Shown: positions 26,243 to 32,693 of the stretch, piece by piece
Layout of the letters: each line of letters starts with the position of its first letter
How positions within the stretch are numbered: the first letter of the stretch is position 1
Notes under the pieces: model-generated
What the model was told of the DNA's origin: nothing
The model's input: only the letters and a program-made list of their open reading frames with translations
The model's database searches: none
Made by a program: the position numbers and the translations under genes
IMG/VR virus record: IMGVR_UViG_3300028553_000060
Location: 1 to 43,037 of that record
DNA from: a virus
DNA length: 43,037 bases
Reading direction: 5' to 3' (one strand)

Positions 26243-26665
26243 TTAAAATTTATACTCGTTATATAACTTAATCTTTTCTCTTACCTTACCAACACTACAC
26301 TTAAACATAAACTGAGGATTTACCAAGAAGTCATCCCGACCAATACGCTTAATGTAATCATTACTACACAATGAACTTATTATCGAAGTCAACTGCCTTT
26401 TACCTATATTCAATATCCGGCAAACATCATTCCTACGAACACTGCCCAAATAAACCGTCATGTCCTCATGGCTGCTCCAGTCCCACAACATCATCAATAA
26501 ATTCTTCTCATTATTACCTAAAGCATAAAACCACTCCTTACCTAACGTTGTTCGTATCATAATAAAACTCTCTGTGTATTTATTGGCATACAAACTATAA
26601 TGTGAAACAACCTCACCTGTCAAGTGATTCTCTCTACTTACCTCTTTTATCCTTTGCTTTGCCAT
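26243..26665 (-). CDS. RepL-like winged-helix protein (possible replication initiator)
   Basis: 140 residues: basic start with HLTGEVVSHYSLY, then a winged-helix domain (about 50-115) with VRRNDVCRILNIGKRQLTSI as helix-turn-helix and NDYIKRIGRDDFLVNPQFMFK as wing. This layout matches RepL-type initiators of plasmids, also found in phages and phage-plasmids. It could equally be a transcription regulator. Two ATACACTATTTA repeats lie just upstream and could be its binding sites. Confidence 0.5.
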   Translation of the reverse strand: MAKQRIKEVSRENHLTGEVVSHYSLYANKYTESFIMIRTTLGKEWFYALGNNEKNLLMMLWDWSSHEDMTVYLGSVRRNDVCRILNIGKRQLTSIISSLCSNDYIKRIGRDDFLVNPQFMFKCSVGKVREKIKLYNEYKF

Positions 26666-27066
26666 AATTCAACCGTAAATATACACTATTTACAACAAAT
26701 ATGCACCATACATACACTATTTATTTCATACATATAGCAATAAATACCGTATAGTTAAATAACTAACTTATTGATACTCTGATACGGCTCTATCTTATTA
26801 TTAGTCTATTGGTAGGAAAATAAACATAATACGTTAATTATTTTTAACTAAAAACATTTCGACAAAATCGGGCAAAAATTTGTGAATGGGATGTATTAGG
26901 GCACTCTTTTCTACCTGCGCCAAATGCCATAGGGGGTGCTATTCGAGTTAAGTACTACTTAATAAATGAAGTTTACATAATATCAATTATATTACTACAT
27001 TTATATTAACTATTAATCAATTGAATATAAGTACTTTACAAACACTATTAATACAGTATTGTAAGT
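26666..27066. other. 401-base gene-free region: repeats and a GC-rich patch
   Basis: Contains ATACACTATTTA twice (26681-26692 and 26712-26723), a related inverted copy ATACACTATC upstream of terS, and an otherwise AT-rich sequence interrupted by a GC-rich patch (about 26880-26948, with CTACCTGCGCC and AGGGGGTGCT). Lying between the small terminase gene and the RepL-like gene, it is the best place in the window for a packaging site (cos or pac) or a plasmid-type origin. No convincing gene seen. Confidence 0.4.
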
Positions 27067-27612
27067 TTACATTTTTTCAGTTAATTGTAAGTTGTTATTA
27101 TTAACGTTATTGTTAATTACTGTATAGTCCGCACTAGTTAAATCAATTACCTGATTCCCAATATGCAAAGGCAGTGAGTTTAGAGTTACATTTGTGTCTA
27201 CATGGACCGTTTCTGTCAGCCCGTTAATCCTGCTTACTATGTTACCGTTATACTCATTCAGGATAGCCCCCGAGATTTGATTCTGCTGAATATATTCGTG
27301 TACGTGTGCGAAGATAGTACGTAATTCATTGTTAATCTTAATACTTGTCTCATTCAATTCATTATCAAATTCTGCATTAAAATAGTATTTAAATGTCTTG
27401 TAAGATACGCCGATATATAAGCAGAACTGTTGAATAGTAAGCGGACATTTTAAATATACACTTGTTTGTTCGCCCGTTTTAGGATTAAGCATACGTTTCT
27501 CGAATGTTTGATTTTGTGCCCATTCCTTATATTCATTTACTTTAATAACGAGCTTCTCAGGCATATATTTGAAAGGAGCGCCCACTTTTGCCTTATATTC
27601 AATTTCATTCAT
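27067..27612 (-). CDS. terS: Probable terminase small subunit
   Basis: 181 residues. VGAPFKYMPEKL at the start recalls the GRP-K-Y opening of small terminases and gp3-type DNA-packaging proteins. LTIQQFCLYIGVSYKTFKYY (about 58-78) is a helix-turn-helix, and IQQNQISGAILNEYNGNIVS follows, as in that family. The C-terminus is Asn-rich. It would recognise the packaging site. It is the first gene of the leftward block, with its own promoter. Confidence 0.65.
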   Translation of the reverse strand: MNEIEYKAKVGAPFKYMPEKLVIKVNEYKEWAQNQTFEKRMLNPKTGEQTSVYLKCPLTIQQFCLYIGVSYKTFKYYFNAEFDNELNETSIKINNELRTIFAHVHEYIQQNQISGAILNEYNGNIVSRINGLTETVHVDTNVTLNSLPLHIGNQVIDLTSADYTVINNNVNNNNLQLTEKM

Positions 27613-27631
27613 ACAATTATAATTTTGTGTG

Positions 27632-27639
27632 CAAAGATA
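27632..27639 (-). promoter_or_regulatory. Leftward -7 element for terS
   Basis: TATCTTTG on the reverse strand, 19 bases before the terS ATG. The -33 region is weak, so an activator may be needed. It overlaps an inverted copy of the ATACACTAT repeat. Confidence 0.5.
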
Positions 27640-27681
27640 GTGTATATTTCTAAAATATATAACGTTAAAGTTTTTAAGTTG

Positions 27682-27745
27682 TATATCGTTTATCGATAAA
27701 AGTTTATTATTTTCCGATAAAAGTTTATTATTATCTGATATTTGA
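27682..27745. promoter_or_regulatory. Operator cluster in the early/late divergent region
   Basis: Three related sites: the 22-bp element containing TTTATCGATAAA (27682-27703, identical to 21725-21746), then CGATAAAAGTTTATTATT appearing twice in tandem (from 27694 and from 27715), and a weaker CTGATATTTG. Placed between leftward terS and rightward early promoters, these are probably binding sites of the main phage regulator. Confidence 0.6.
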
Positions 27746-27778
27746 ATGTTAAATGTTTGGTTAATAGTAATTTACCTA

Positions 27779-27809
27779 TTGTTTTGTGTTGATTATAACA
27801 TTATCTTTG
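27779..27809 (+). promoter_or_regulatory. Main rightward early promoter
   Basis: TTG (27779-27781), 20-nt spacer, TATCTTTG (27802-27809): a near-perfect Bacteroidetes promoter. Transcription would start near 27816 and run to the terminator at 29842-29888. Confidence 0.75.
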
Positions 27810-27842
27810 TATCATAAAATTAAAACAAATAATCACTTAAAC

Positions 27843-27965
27843 AAGCCGTTAGGAGCGGAGCCATTAAAACAGTCCGGTTCAAGTCCGGTGCAAATTTTTA
27901 ATTTTATGCCTGTAAATATTGGCTTATTTGCAGGCTGCAAAACATCAAATACTATTATTTGATAG
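27843..27965 (+). ncRNA. Structured early leader, copy 1
   Basis: Four elements in order: CCGTTAGGAGCGG hairpin (27846-27858); a stem CCGG/CCGG around TTCAAGT (27874-27888) that looks like a tRNA T-arm; hairpin A with arms GCCTG/CAGGC (27908-27935); hairpin B with perfect arms ATCAAATA/TATTTGAT (27944-27963). Hairpins A and B recur at 28535-28592 with compensating changes in A. An 18-codon frame (27906-27962) runs through A and B and could be a leader peptide. Probably a regulatory leader RNA. Confidence 0.5.
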
Positions 27966-28002
27966 AATTTAATAACAATTAATCAATTTAAAAATTACAA
28001 TC

Positions 28003-28167
28003 ATGTACACAAAATTAATGTTTCTTTGCTGCAGCGTGGCAAGCGTACTATCTTTAATTTACGCTATTATTAATGAAAATACAAGCAGTTATATCCTTGT
28101 GCTTTTCTTTTTCGTATGTGCCTTATTTTTCGGAGCCGGTTACAAAACAGACAATTCTAAATTATAA
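28003..28167 (+). CDS. 54-residue membrane protein (two helices)
   Basis: ATG at 28003 after an A-rich leader. Two hydrophobic segments (about 4-24 and 31-48) with CCS and FFFV, ending in a polar tail. The first gene of the early transcript; small early membrane proteins often alter host envelope or block superinfection. Function unknown. Confidence 0.55.
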   Translation: MYTKLMFLCCSVASVLSLIYAIINENTSSYILVLFFFVCALFFGAGYKTDNSKL

Positions 28168-28181
28168 TCATTTAAAACAGT

Positions 28182-28194
28182 CCGTTAGGAGCGG
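28182..28194 (+). repeat. CCGTTAGGAGCGG leader motif, copy 2
   Basis: An exact repeat of 27846-27858, again preceded by AAAACAGT-type sequence nearby and placed just before a start codon (28204). The core AGGAGCGG could double as a ribosome-binding element. A related CGGAAGGAGCAG occurs at about 32411. Confidence 0.5.
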
Positions 28195-28203
28195 CACCAA
28201 GGT

Positions 28204-28530
28204 ATGAAATTACAAACCTCAAAAAAAACTATTAAAAACGGTTTTAATACTGTTATTTCAATTGGATATTGCAACGCACAATATCTTTTATATTATAAAA
28301 TACCTTTTGCTTATTCAGCTGGAAATTATGGCTGGTCGTGTGATTATTATCAAATAGGTGCAAAATGTATTTGTACCGGTTACAGTCCTTTCGGTATTCA
28401 GCCGGATTACAAGTTATTGAATGATTTGGAAAATCAAGCAAACAGCATTGCACATAATAATCGGTATACATACGATGATAAGGTCAAATTAATTGATTTA
28501 TTGCTTATTGAGTTATTAAACTCAATTTAA
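28204..28530 (+). CDS. Early protein of unknown function
   Basis: 108 residues, aromatic and Cys-containing N-terminal half (YCNAQYLLYYKIPFAY, SCDYYQ, CICTGYSPFG) and a helical C-terminal half. It is flanked by copies of the two leader elements. Short proteins of this look are common on Bacteroidetes mobile elements, but I cannot assign a family. Confidence 0.6.
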   Translation: MKLQTSKKTIKNGFNTVISIGYCNAQYLLYYKIPFAYSAGNYGWSCDYYQIGAKCICTGYSPFGIQPDYKLLNDLENQANSIAHNNRYTYDDKVKLIDLLLIELLNSI

Positions 28531-28534
28531 ATCT

Positions 28535-28592
28535 ATGCCGGTATACATTGAACCGTTATCCGGCTGCAAAACATCAAATAATAGTATTTGAT
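28535..28592 (+). ncRNA. Structured early leader element, copy 2 (hairpins A and B)
   Basis: Hairpin A has arms GCCGG (28537-28541) / CCGGC (28560-28564); the copy at 27908 has GCCTG/CAGGC, so a T-A pair has become G-C. Hairpin B has the same 8-bp arms with a different 4-nt loop. The joining GGCTGCAAAAC is invariant. An 18-codon frame of the same length as in copy 1 is also present. Confidence 0.5.
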
Positions 28593-28614
28593 AGAATTTA
28601 AAAAATCAAAATAA

Positions 28615-29190
28615 ATGAAAACAATTAGTAAAAAGCAGTTTGAAAATGCAGTACAAAAGGTTTTATCAGACGGTAAAAGCATTTTTGTAGTAAGTGAAAA
28701 AAAATGTCCTTTATATTGGGCACGTTCTAAAGGCTATTGCAACTTACGTGGTTCAATCCCACAATATAGTAAGTATTTGGGGAATATTGGTAGAGGTGGA
28801 AAAGAATCTGAGCAATATTTAGTCTGTTCACTTGCGCCTGGTTATGTTATTTCAGAGACTAAATCTGAAGCAAAAAAAAGAATATCAGACGAAAAAATAG
28901 CTTTTGAGGTTAAAAAAAACAAGTCAAAAGGAAAATACAGCGAAAAAAAACAAGCTGAAATTTTAGAGTCGCAAATGCATGGGATTTCAGTTAAAGAATT
29001 GAGGTCAAAAAAAATAGAATTGAAAGGCATAAATGAAAAATTATATGAACAGTATTTGCAAAAGGAAAATGCTATTATATCAGAATTTAATTTTCAACTA
29101 TTTAAAATAGTTGATAAGGTAAAATTAGCAAGGGTTATATATGAGCGTGGAATTAAAATCGGAACTAAATCATTAAAAGAAATATTATGA
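28615..29190 (+). CDS. Early basic protein of unknown function
   Basis: 191 residues. N-terminal half has KKCPLYWARSKGYCNLRGSIPQY; the middle is very Lys-rich (KKNKSKGKYSEKKQ), then a helical end. The Lys-rich centre and KCPLYWA...GYC suggest nucleic-acid contact, perhaps with a small metal site. It overlaps the Com-like gene by four bases. No family recognised. Confidence 0.6.
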   Translation: MKTISKKQFENAVQKVLSDGKSIFVVSEKKCPLYWARSKGYCNLRGSIPQYSKYLGNIGRGGKESEQYLVCSLAPGYVISETKSEAKKRISDEKIAFEVKKNKSKGKYSEKKQAEILESQMHGISVKELRSKKIELKGINEKLYEQYLQKENAIISEFNFQLFKIVDKVKLARVIYERGIKIGTKSLKEIL

Positions 29191-29333
29191 TTGAAAAAAG
29201 ATGCTCCAGGTGCCAACGTTTGTTATTAATCGAAAAAAGCGGCGTTAAACAAATAAAAGCTAATAACATAGAATACTCAGTAAATGGTTCAATTACAGTT
29301 ATTTGCAAGTGTAAACAAGTAAATAAATTATAG
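29187..29333 (+). CDS. Com-like zinc-binding protein
   Basis: 48 residues. Cys 6 and Cys 9 (CSRC) and Cys 40 and Cys 42 (CKC) frame a short beta region, with RCQRLLLIE at the start, as in the Mu-like Com family of zinc proteins. Mu Com activates translation of the DNA-modification gene mom. Here no mom is adjacent, so the target is unknown, though the upstream gene is coupled to it by an ATGA overlap. Confidence 0.6.
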   Translation: MIEKRCSRCQRLLLIEKSGVKQIKANNIEYSVNGSITVICKCKQVNKL

Positions 29334-29345
29334 ATAATTAATAAA

Positions 29346-29585
29346 ATGAAAGCTACTAAAGAAAAATATTATAAGCTATGCCGATGCATGTTTGAGGCTA
29401 CAAATTTGGCATATTACATTCACAAGCCTGAGTTCGACGCAGGCACCAATTTTTTTGTAAATTTCTGGGATATGCACAAACAAGTTAAAGATTTTGTGGC
29501 CGATGGAGGCATTTTTAAATACAATTTAATTAATGCAGGTACTCACGAAAAAGTTCCTTTTATTTACAATTCACTTGAATTTTAA
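29346..29585 (+). CDS. Small early protein, unknown
   Basis: 79 residues, aromatic (KYYKLCRCMFEAT, FFVNFWDMH, FVADGGIFKYN). Soluble, no repeat or metal motif. It follows the Com-like gene closely in the same transcript. No family recognised. Confidence 0.55.
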   Translation: MKATKEKYYKLCRCMFEATNLAYYIHKPEFDAGTNFFVNFWDMHKQVKDFVADGGIFKYNLINAGTHEKVPFIYNSLEF

Positions 29586-29597
29586 AAATAGACAAAA

Positions 29598-29816
29598 ATG
29601 ACTGAATATATTTTAAAAGAGAGTGTTTTGAATGACGATACTTTATATATAGCTGATGAAAATAAGGTATTTAAAGGGAATTACATAGCATTTATAAAGG
29701 TTTATACATTTGCAAATGAATGGTCAAATAAAGAAATAATAAAACGTTTCAGGAACGAAATCCAGCTGAATAAGTATTTAGAAAATCATTATCCTGATTT
29801 TTATTTTTACAATTAA
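29598..29816 (+). CDS. Small early protein, unknown
   Basis: 72 residues, alternating hydrophobic and acidic with an aromatic C-terminus (YPDFYFYN). Last gene of the first early transcript, ending 25 bases before a strong terminator. No family recognised. Confidence 0.55.
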   Translation: MTEYILKESVLNDDTLYIADENKVFKGNYIAFIKVYTFANEWSNKEIIKRFRNEIQLNKYLENHYPDFYFYN

Positions 29817-29841
29817 ATAAATTAATCATTAGAACCCAACG

Positions 29842-29888
29842 AGGTCTAAAAAATAAGCTGCAAGGCTTGTTTTTTAGACCTTTTTTTT
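29842..29888 (+). terminator. Strong terminator of the first early operon
   Basis: A 17-bp stem (29842-29858 with 29865-29881, one wobble pair), loop TGCAAG and eight T. The 200 bases after it, up to 30088, hold a CCTTTG/CAAAGG hairpin near 29910 and otherwise AT-rich leader with no gene. Confidence 0.9.
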
Positions 29889-30088
29889 ATTCCAAAACTT
29901 TTCACCTTTGAAACGGTGCAAAGGAACAAAAAAATTAGTCAGTTAGTGAACTGCAAAATATCAATTTTAAGCTATATTTAAGCTACTTTTATTCAAAACA
30001 GTACTAATATACCAAATACCAAATAACAAATAAAGTCCGAAATTTCGAATTAAAACATATAAAAACAACTAATTAAAACTATTTATTT

Positions 30089-30295
30089 ATGAATGAAATT
30101 GAAAATCTTATTGAAAATATGGTTGAAAATCATATCTATTCAAAGGTCCTATATATTAAGGACCAACAAAAAAAAGATTTGTTTTTATTTGATGTATCTC
30201 CTTACATTTCAAATAAAAAAGTAAAAATAAAAGAATATCAAAACCATATCAAATTTTATTTAGGGTTTGAAAGTTTAAAAAGAATAGGTTTATAA
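30089..30295 (+). CDS. Small early protein, unknown
   Basis: 68 residues, starts MNEIENLIENMVENH (helical), then a beta-type basic half. It is preceded by the usual A-rich leader. No family recognised. It begins the group of genes separated by ribozyme-containing spacers. Confidence 0.5.
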   Translation: MNEIENLIENMVENHIYSKVLYIKDQQKKDLFLFDVSPYISNKKVKIKEYQNHIKFYLGFESLKRIGL

Positions 30296-30363
30296 CCCCT
30301 CCAGCAAAAAATTCGATGGGGTGACAGTAAAAAATTTTAATAACAATAAAAAAATAAAACAAA
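30295..30363 (+). repeat. Repeated leader module, copy 1 (CCCC/GGGG hairpin)
   Basis: About 67 bases repeated at 30975-31041 with only one internal mismatch. It starts with a CCCC (30296-30299) / GGGG (30318-30321) stem around CCAGCAAAAAATTCGA, then GACAGT, then an A-rich leader up to the ATG at 30364. The two copies precede different genes, so the leader, not the gene, was duplicated. Confidence 0.7.
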
Positions 30364-30678
30364 ATGAAAACAAATGTAACATTACCAACTGGATTTATTT
30401 TCGGCGAAAGTTGTTTAATCGGATATAGCTCCGATAAAGAAATGTATGATATATTAAGAAACGGAATTATACAACCTATTTTTTACATTGAAAATTGCTA
30501 CAATGATAATCATTATTTTATTATATATGTAGACCCTAAAGATGTTGAAAAGTTAGAAACTGAATTAAATATATTTATTTCGGAAGATGATTCAGGTTGG
30601 TACTTTGTTGAAAGTGATATTCAAAAAGCGTTTGAGTTTAGGCATAAGTATGGTTGGAATTGCGAAGAGCTTAACTGA
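30364..30678 (+). CDS. Small early protein, unknown
   Basis: 104 residues, alpha/beta, with NCYNDNHYFIIYVDPKDVEKLETELN in the middle (shown in parts: YFIIYVDP, DVEKLETEL). It ends with a TGA that is part of the ribozyme core CTGATGA (stop at 30676-30678), so the coding region and the ribozyme overlap by ten bases. No family recognised. Confidence 0.6.
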   Translation: MKTNVTLPTGFIFGESCLIGYSSDKEMYDILRNGIIQPIFYIENCYNDNHYFIIYVDPKDVEKLETELNIFISEDDSGWYFVESDIQKAFEFRHKYGWNCEELN

Positions 30679-30723
30679 TGAGAGTTTTATACTCGAAACG
30701 TGCCTAAAAAGCACGTATTAAGC
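30669..30723 (+). ncRNA. Hammerhead ribozyme 1
   Basis: All core elements are present in order: stem I GCTTAA (30669-30674), CTGATGA (30675-30681), stem II GAGT/ACTC with loop TTTAT, GAAA (30695-30698), stem III CGTGC/GCACG with 7-nt loop, TA as the U-H cleavage dinucleotide (30716-30717), stem I' TTAAGC (30718-30723). Cleavage is expected after 30717. Open stem I makes it a type I hammerhead. It would cut the early mRNA between two genes. Confidence 0.9.
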
Positions 30724-30769
30724 AAAATAAATTATTAATCATGGGTAATACCCAGCAAAAAAAAAGATT

Positions 30770-30955
30770 ATGAATGTAGAATTAAAAAAAGCTATTGTAA
30801 ACTATATGTTTGACAATGCAAAGGAATTTCAGTTGAATAATGCTACAACCGAAAAATTTAGACAGTACATTTTTACTCCCGAAGGTAGTTACTGTTTTGG
30901 AGGTAACGAAGTAGCAGAGTTTATTCGTATGACAGAAAAAATAGTTAAGTATTAA
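30770..30955 (+). CDS. Small early protein, unknown
   Basis: 61 residues, mainly helical (MNVELKKAIVNYMFDNAKEF, then GGNEVAEFIRM). It begins after hammerhead 1 and a small GGGTAATACCC hairpin, with CAGCAAAAAAAAAGATT directly before the ATG. No family recognised. Confidence 0.5.
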   Translation: MNVELKKAIVNYMFDNAKEFQLNNATTEKFRQYIFTPEGSYCFGGNEVAEFIRMTEKIVKY

Positions 30956-30974
30956 CCCAGCAAAAAAAAACCCC

Positions 30975-31041
30975 ACCCCTCCAGCAAAAAATTCGATGGG
31001 GCGACAGTAAAAAATTTTAATAACAATAAAAAAATAAAACA
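30975..31041 (+). repeat. Repeated leader module, copy 2
   Basis: The second copy of the 30295-30363 leader, with its CCCC (30976-30979) / GGGG (30998-31001) hairpin and the same downstream A-rich leader ending at the ATG at 31042. It is directly preceded by an extra CCCA-GCAAAAAAAAA stretch like those after the hammerheads. Confidence 0.7.
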
Positions 31042-31605
31042 ATGAAAATCGAAGAGTTAAACAGTAAATTAACAAGTTTATTCCACAAAGGAATTAAACT
31101 TTATGACCTGAAAAATCAGACAGCAAAAAAGTGGTACGATCAGGAATATCAGTTGTATAGTAACAGTGAGTTTCAAACTGATTTTATTTATGGTGTGAGT
31201 ATTGATGGACTTATTATTTTTGACTTCAAAGTTAAGTCAATTGATAATTTATTCAAGTCATTCTATACTCAATTCATTAATAAGTATATGGTTAAGCAAC
31301 TATACTTCGATGGTACTGAATATAATAATTATACAAAAGAGACCGCAGCCAAAACAATTGCTTTGTACTTATCAGAGTGCCGAGTGCACAAAAATTTTAT
31401 GTATAGTACCCAATACGGAATAGGTATGTGGAATTTATTTATGCCTGAACAACTTCTAAAAACAGCATCTAACAAGCTCGAAACGCTATTAAAAAGCAAA
31501 GGAATAAAGTTTTATAACGAATATAGCGATGCATGTTGGGTTTATAGATACTTAATTTCAGGGAATTATATCGACCATAACAACTTATTGAATGAACTTG
31601 AATAG
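31042..31605 (+). CDS. Early protein of unknown function
   Basis: 187 residues, alpha/beta, rich in Tyr, Phe and Lys, without membrane segments. Elements such as VSIDGLIIFDFKV and YGIGMWNLFMPEQLL suggest a folded enzyme-like domain, but no known motif is visible. Its TAG stop (31603-31605) touches the first base of hammerhead 2. Confidence 0.6.
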   Translation: MKIEELNSKLTSLFHKGIKLYDLKNQTAKKWYDQEYQLYSNSEFQTDFIYGVSIDGLIIFDFKVKSIDNLFKSFYTQFINKYMVKQLYFDGTEYNNYTKETAAKTIALYLSECRVHKNFMYSTQYGIGMWNLFMPEQLLKTASNKLETLLKSKGIKFYNEYSDACWVYRYLISGNYIDHNNLLNELE

Positions 31606-31660
31606 CTTAACTGATGAGAGTTTTATACTCGAAACGGACTGTAACAAGTCCGTATTAAGC
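31605..31660 (+). ncRNA. Hammerhead ribozyme 2
   Basis: Same core as copy 1: GCTTAA (31605-31610), CTGATGA (31611-31617), GAGT/ACTC stem II, GAAA (31631-31634), stem III CGGACT/AGTCCG with loop GTAACA, TA (31653-31654), TTAAGC (31655-31660). Cleavage is expected after 31654. Stem III differs completely from copy 1 yet stays fully paired, which is strong evidence for selection on structure. Confidence 0.9.
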
Positions 31661-31722
31661 AAATAAATTATTAATCCGGTTATATACCCAGCAAAAAAAA
31701 AGATTATGAACAAAGTAACACA

Positions 31723-31806
31723 ATGAAGACACAATTAGATTACCTCCCAACGTGTGCAGATTATGCAAGATATTTGCAAGTTATGCGTCAGTGTAAAAAG
31801 AAATAA
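31723..31806 (+). CDS. Possible 27-residue peptide
   Basis: MKTQLDYLPTCADYARYLQV then a basic end. It follows hammerhead 2 and a leader like those of its neighbours, and it runs into the opposite-strand regulator gene. May be the remnant of a longer gene cut off by the leftward pair. Confidence 0.25.
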   Translation: MKTQLDYLPTCADYARYLQVMRQCKKK

Positions 31807-31924
31807 TACGCTTTATCTGTTCGACAATTTCTTCGTACTTTTCGACAGGAATACGAAAAGTTTTTAATTTGGTTGGTTCTGATTTTTTACGACCAGAACC
31901 AACTCTTTTACCACCGCTACTCAT
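31781..31924 (-). CDS. Ribbon-helix-helix-like DNA-binding protein
   Basis: 47 residues from the ATG at 31924; a longer in-frame extension exists but would lie inside the preceding gene. GGKRVGSGRKKSEPTK followed by TFRIPVEKYEEIVEQI has the flexible Gly/Arg arm, beta strand and first helix of RHH repressors. Coupled to the upstream gene by an ATGA overlap. Probably regulates the divergent promoter region. Confidence 0.55.
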   Translation of the reverse strand: MSSGGKRVGSGRKKSEPTKLKTFRIPVEKYEEIVEQIKRIISFYTDA

Positions 31925-32304
31925 ACTAAGTTTTCTATTTTTTGAACAGAATAAGGAAGATATGTTGACAAAATACAACGAACCCTATCCCCTCGTAAAA
32001 AGAAAATTTGATTATCAATTACCATTTGATTAGTTGCTTCAATGCCTCTTGAATCTTCTTTTATTGCAAAAATATAAGGGATAGTTCTATCCATAGTTCT
32101 AGCAATTGAAACTAATCTTTCAGCGTCTATAATGCCATAATCTGTAATTTTATTTCCACGCTCTAAAATGTGTGCGTTGTATGCAGGTTTTTCAAGCGTC
32201 CCTACATTTGTAGATGTAAATGCTAAAATCCCCTTTTTAGTTATGTACATATTGTCCATAATTTCATTTACTTTTGTCCAGTCTAATTTATCAATGTATT
32301 TCAT
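31921..32304 (-). CDS. Leftward regulatory-region protein, unknown
   Basis: 127 residues, alpha/beta, containing KKGILAFTSTNVGTLEKPAY and TMDRTIPYIFAIKE. It is the first gene of a two-gene leftward unit that opposes the early rightward transcription, so a role in control or immunity is plausible. No family recognised. Confidence 0.55.
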   Translation of the reverse strand: MKYIDKLDWTKVNEIMDNMYITKKGILAFTSTNVGTLEKPAYNAHILERGNKITDYGIIDAERLVSIARTMDRTIPYIFAIKEDSRGIEATNQMVIDNQIFFLRGDRVRCILSTYLPYSVQKIENLV

Positions 32305-32523
32305 AATTGTATGTATTAATGTACCACTTCATTGAAGTACCCTACAAATGTAATACATTATTTTGATAGTTGTATACTTTAATCAAAATAAATAACAATC
32401 TTTAACTAAGTCGGAAGGAGCAGCCAAAACTATATTGTTAATACTTATTAAATAGCACATTGCATTGTAATACATTCCAATGTAAATTACTATCTTTGTT
32501 GAACAATTTAAAAATAAATTATC
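32305..32523. promoter_or_regulatory. Divergent promoter/operator region
   Basis: Leftward -7 TACATTTG (32345-32352, reverse strand); rightward TATCTTTG (32491-32498) with TTG 23 bases upstream. TGTAATACATT occurs twice (32349-32359, 32466-32476), each at one promoter, and contains the palindrome TGTAATACA. A further palindrome ACTTCATTGAAGT lies near 32326-32338. This is the layout of a repressor-controlled switch, perhaps bound by the RHH-like product. Confidence 0.55.
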
Positions 32524-32691
32524 ATGTCAGAAAAACAATTTACAGCTACTCATTTAGGTTTAATCACGGCAACTAAACAAAACTTATTAGATTTACAAAA
32601 AGCTGGAATTATAAGCTTTGAATCGCTTGTATCATACTTAAAACAGTTGGACGATAAGTTCGACAAAATTTATAAACAATTAAATTCATAA
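32524..32691 (+). CDS. Small helical protein, unknown
   Basis: 55 residues (MSEKQFTATHLGLITATKQN...). Helical with a possible leucine-rich second half ending KQLNS. First gene of the replication-region transcript, 25 bases after the rightward -7 element. Two bases separate it from the next gene, so they form an operon. Confidence 0.5.
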   Translation: MSEKQFTATHLGLITATKQNLLDLQKAGIISFESLVSYLKQLDDKFDKIYKQLNS

Positions 32692-32693
32692 AA

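Noticed and set aside
27870-27892. Second tRNA T-arm-like element
   Set aside because: No acceptor or anticodon arms nearby; a simple hairpin in the leader.
30295-30325. A further self-cleaving ribozyme in the CCCC/GGGG leader
   Set aside because: No match to hammerhead, twister, pistol or HDV cores that I could construct; it is only a hairpin with conserved flanks.
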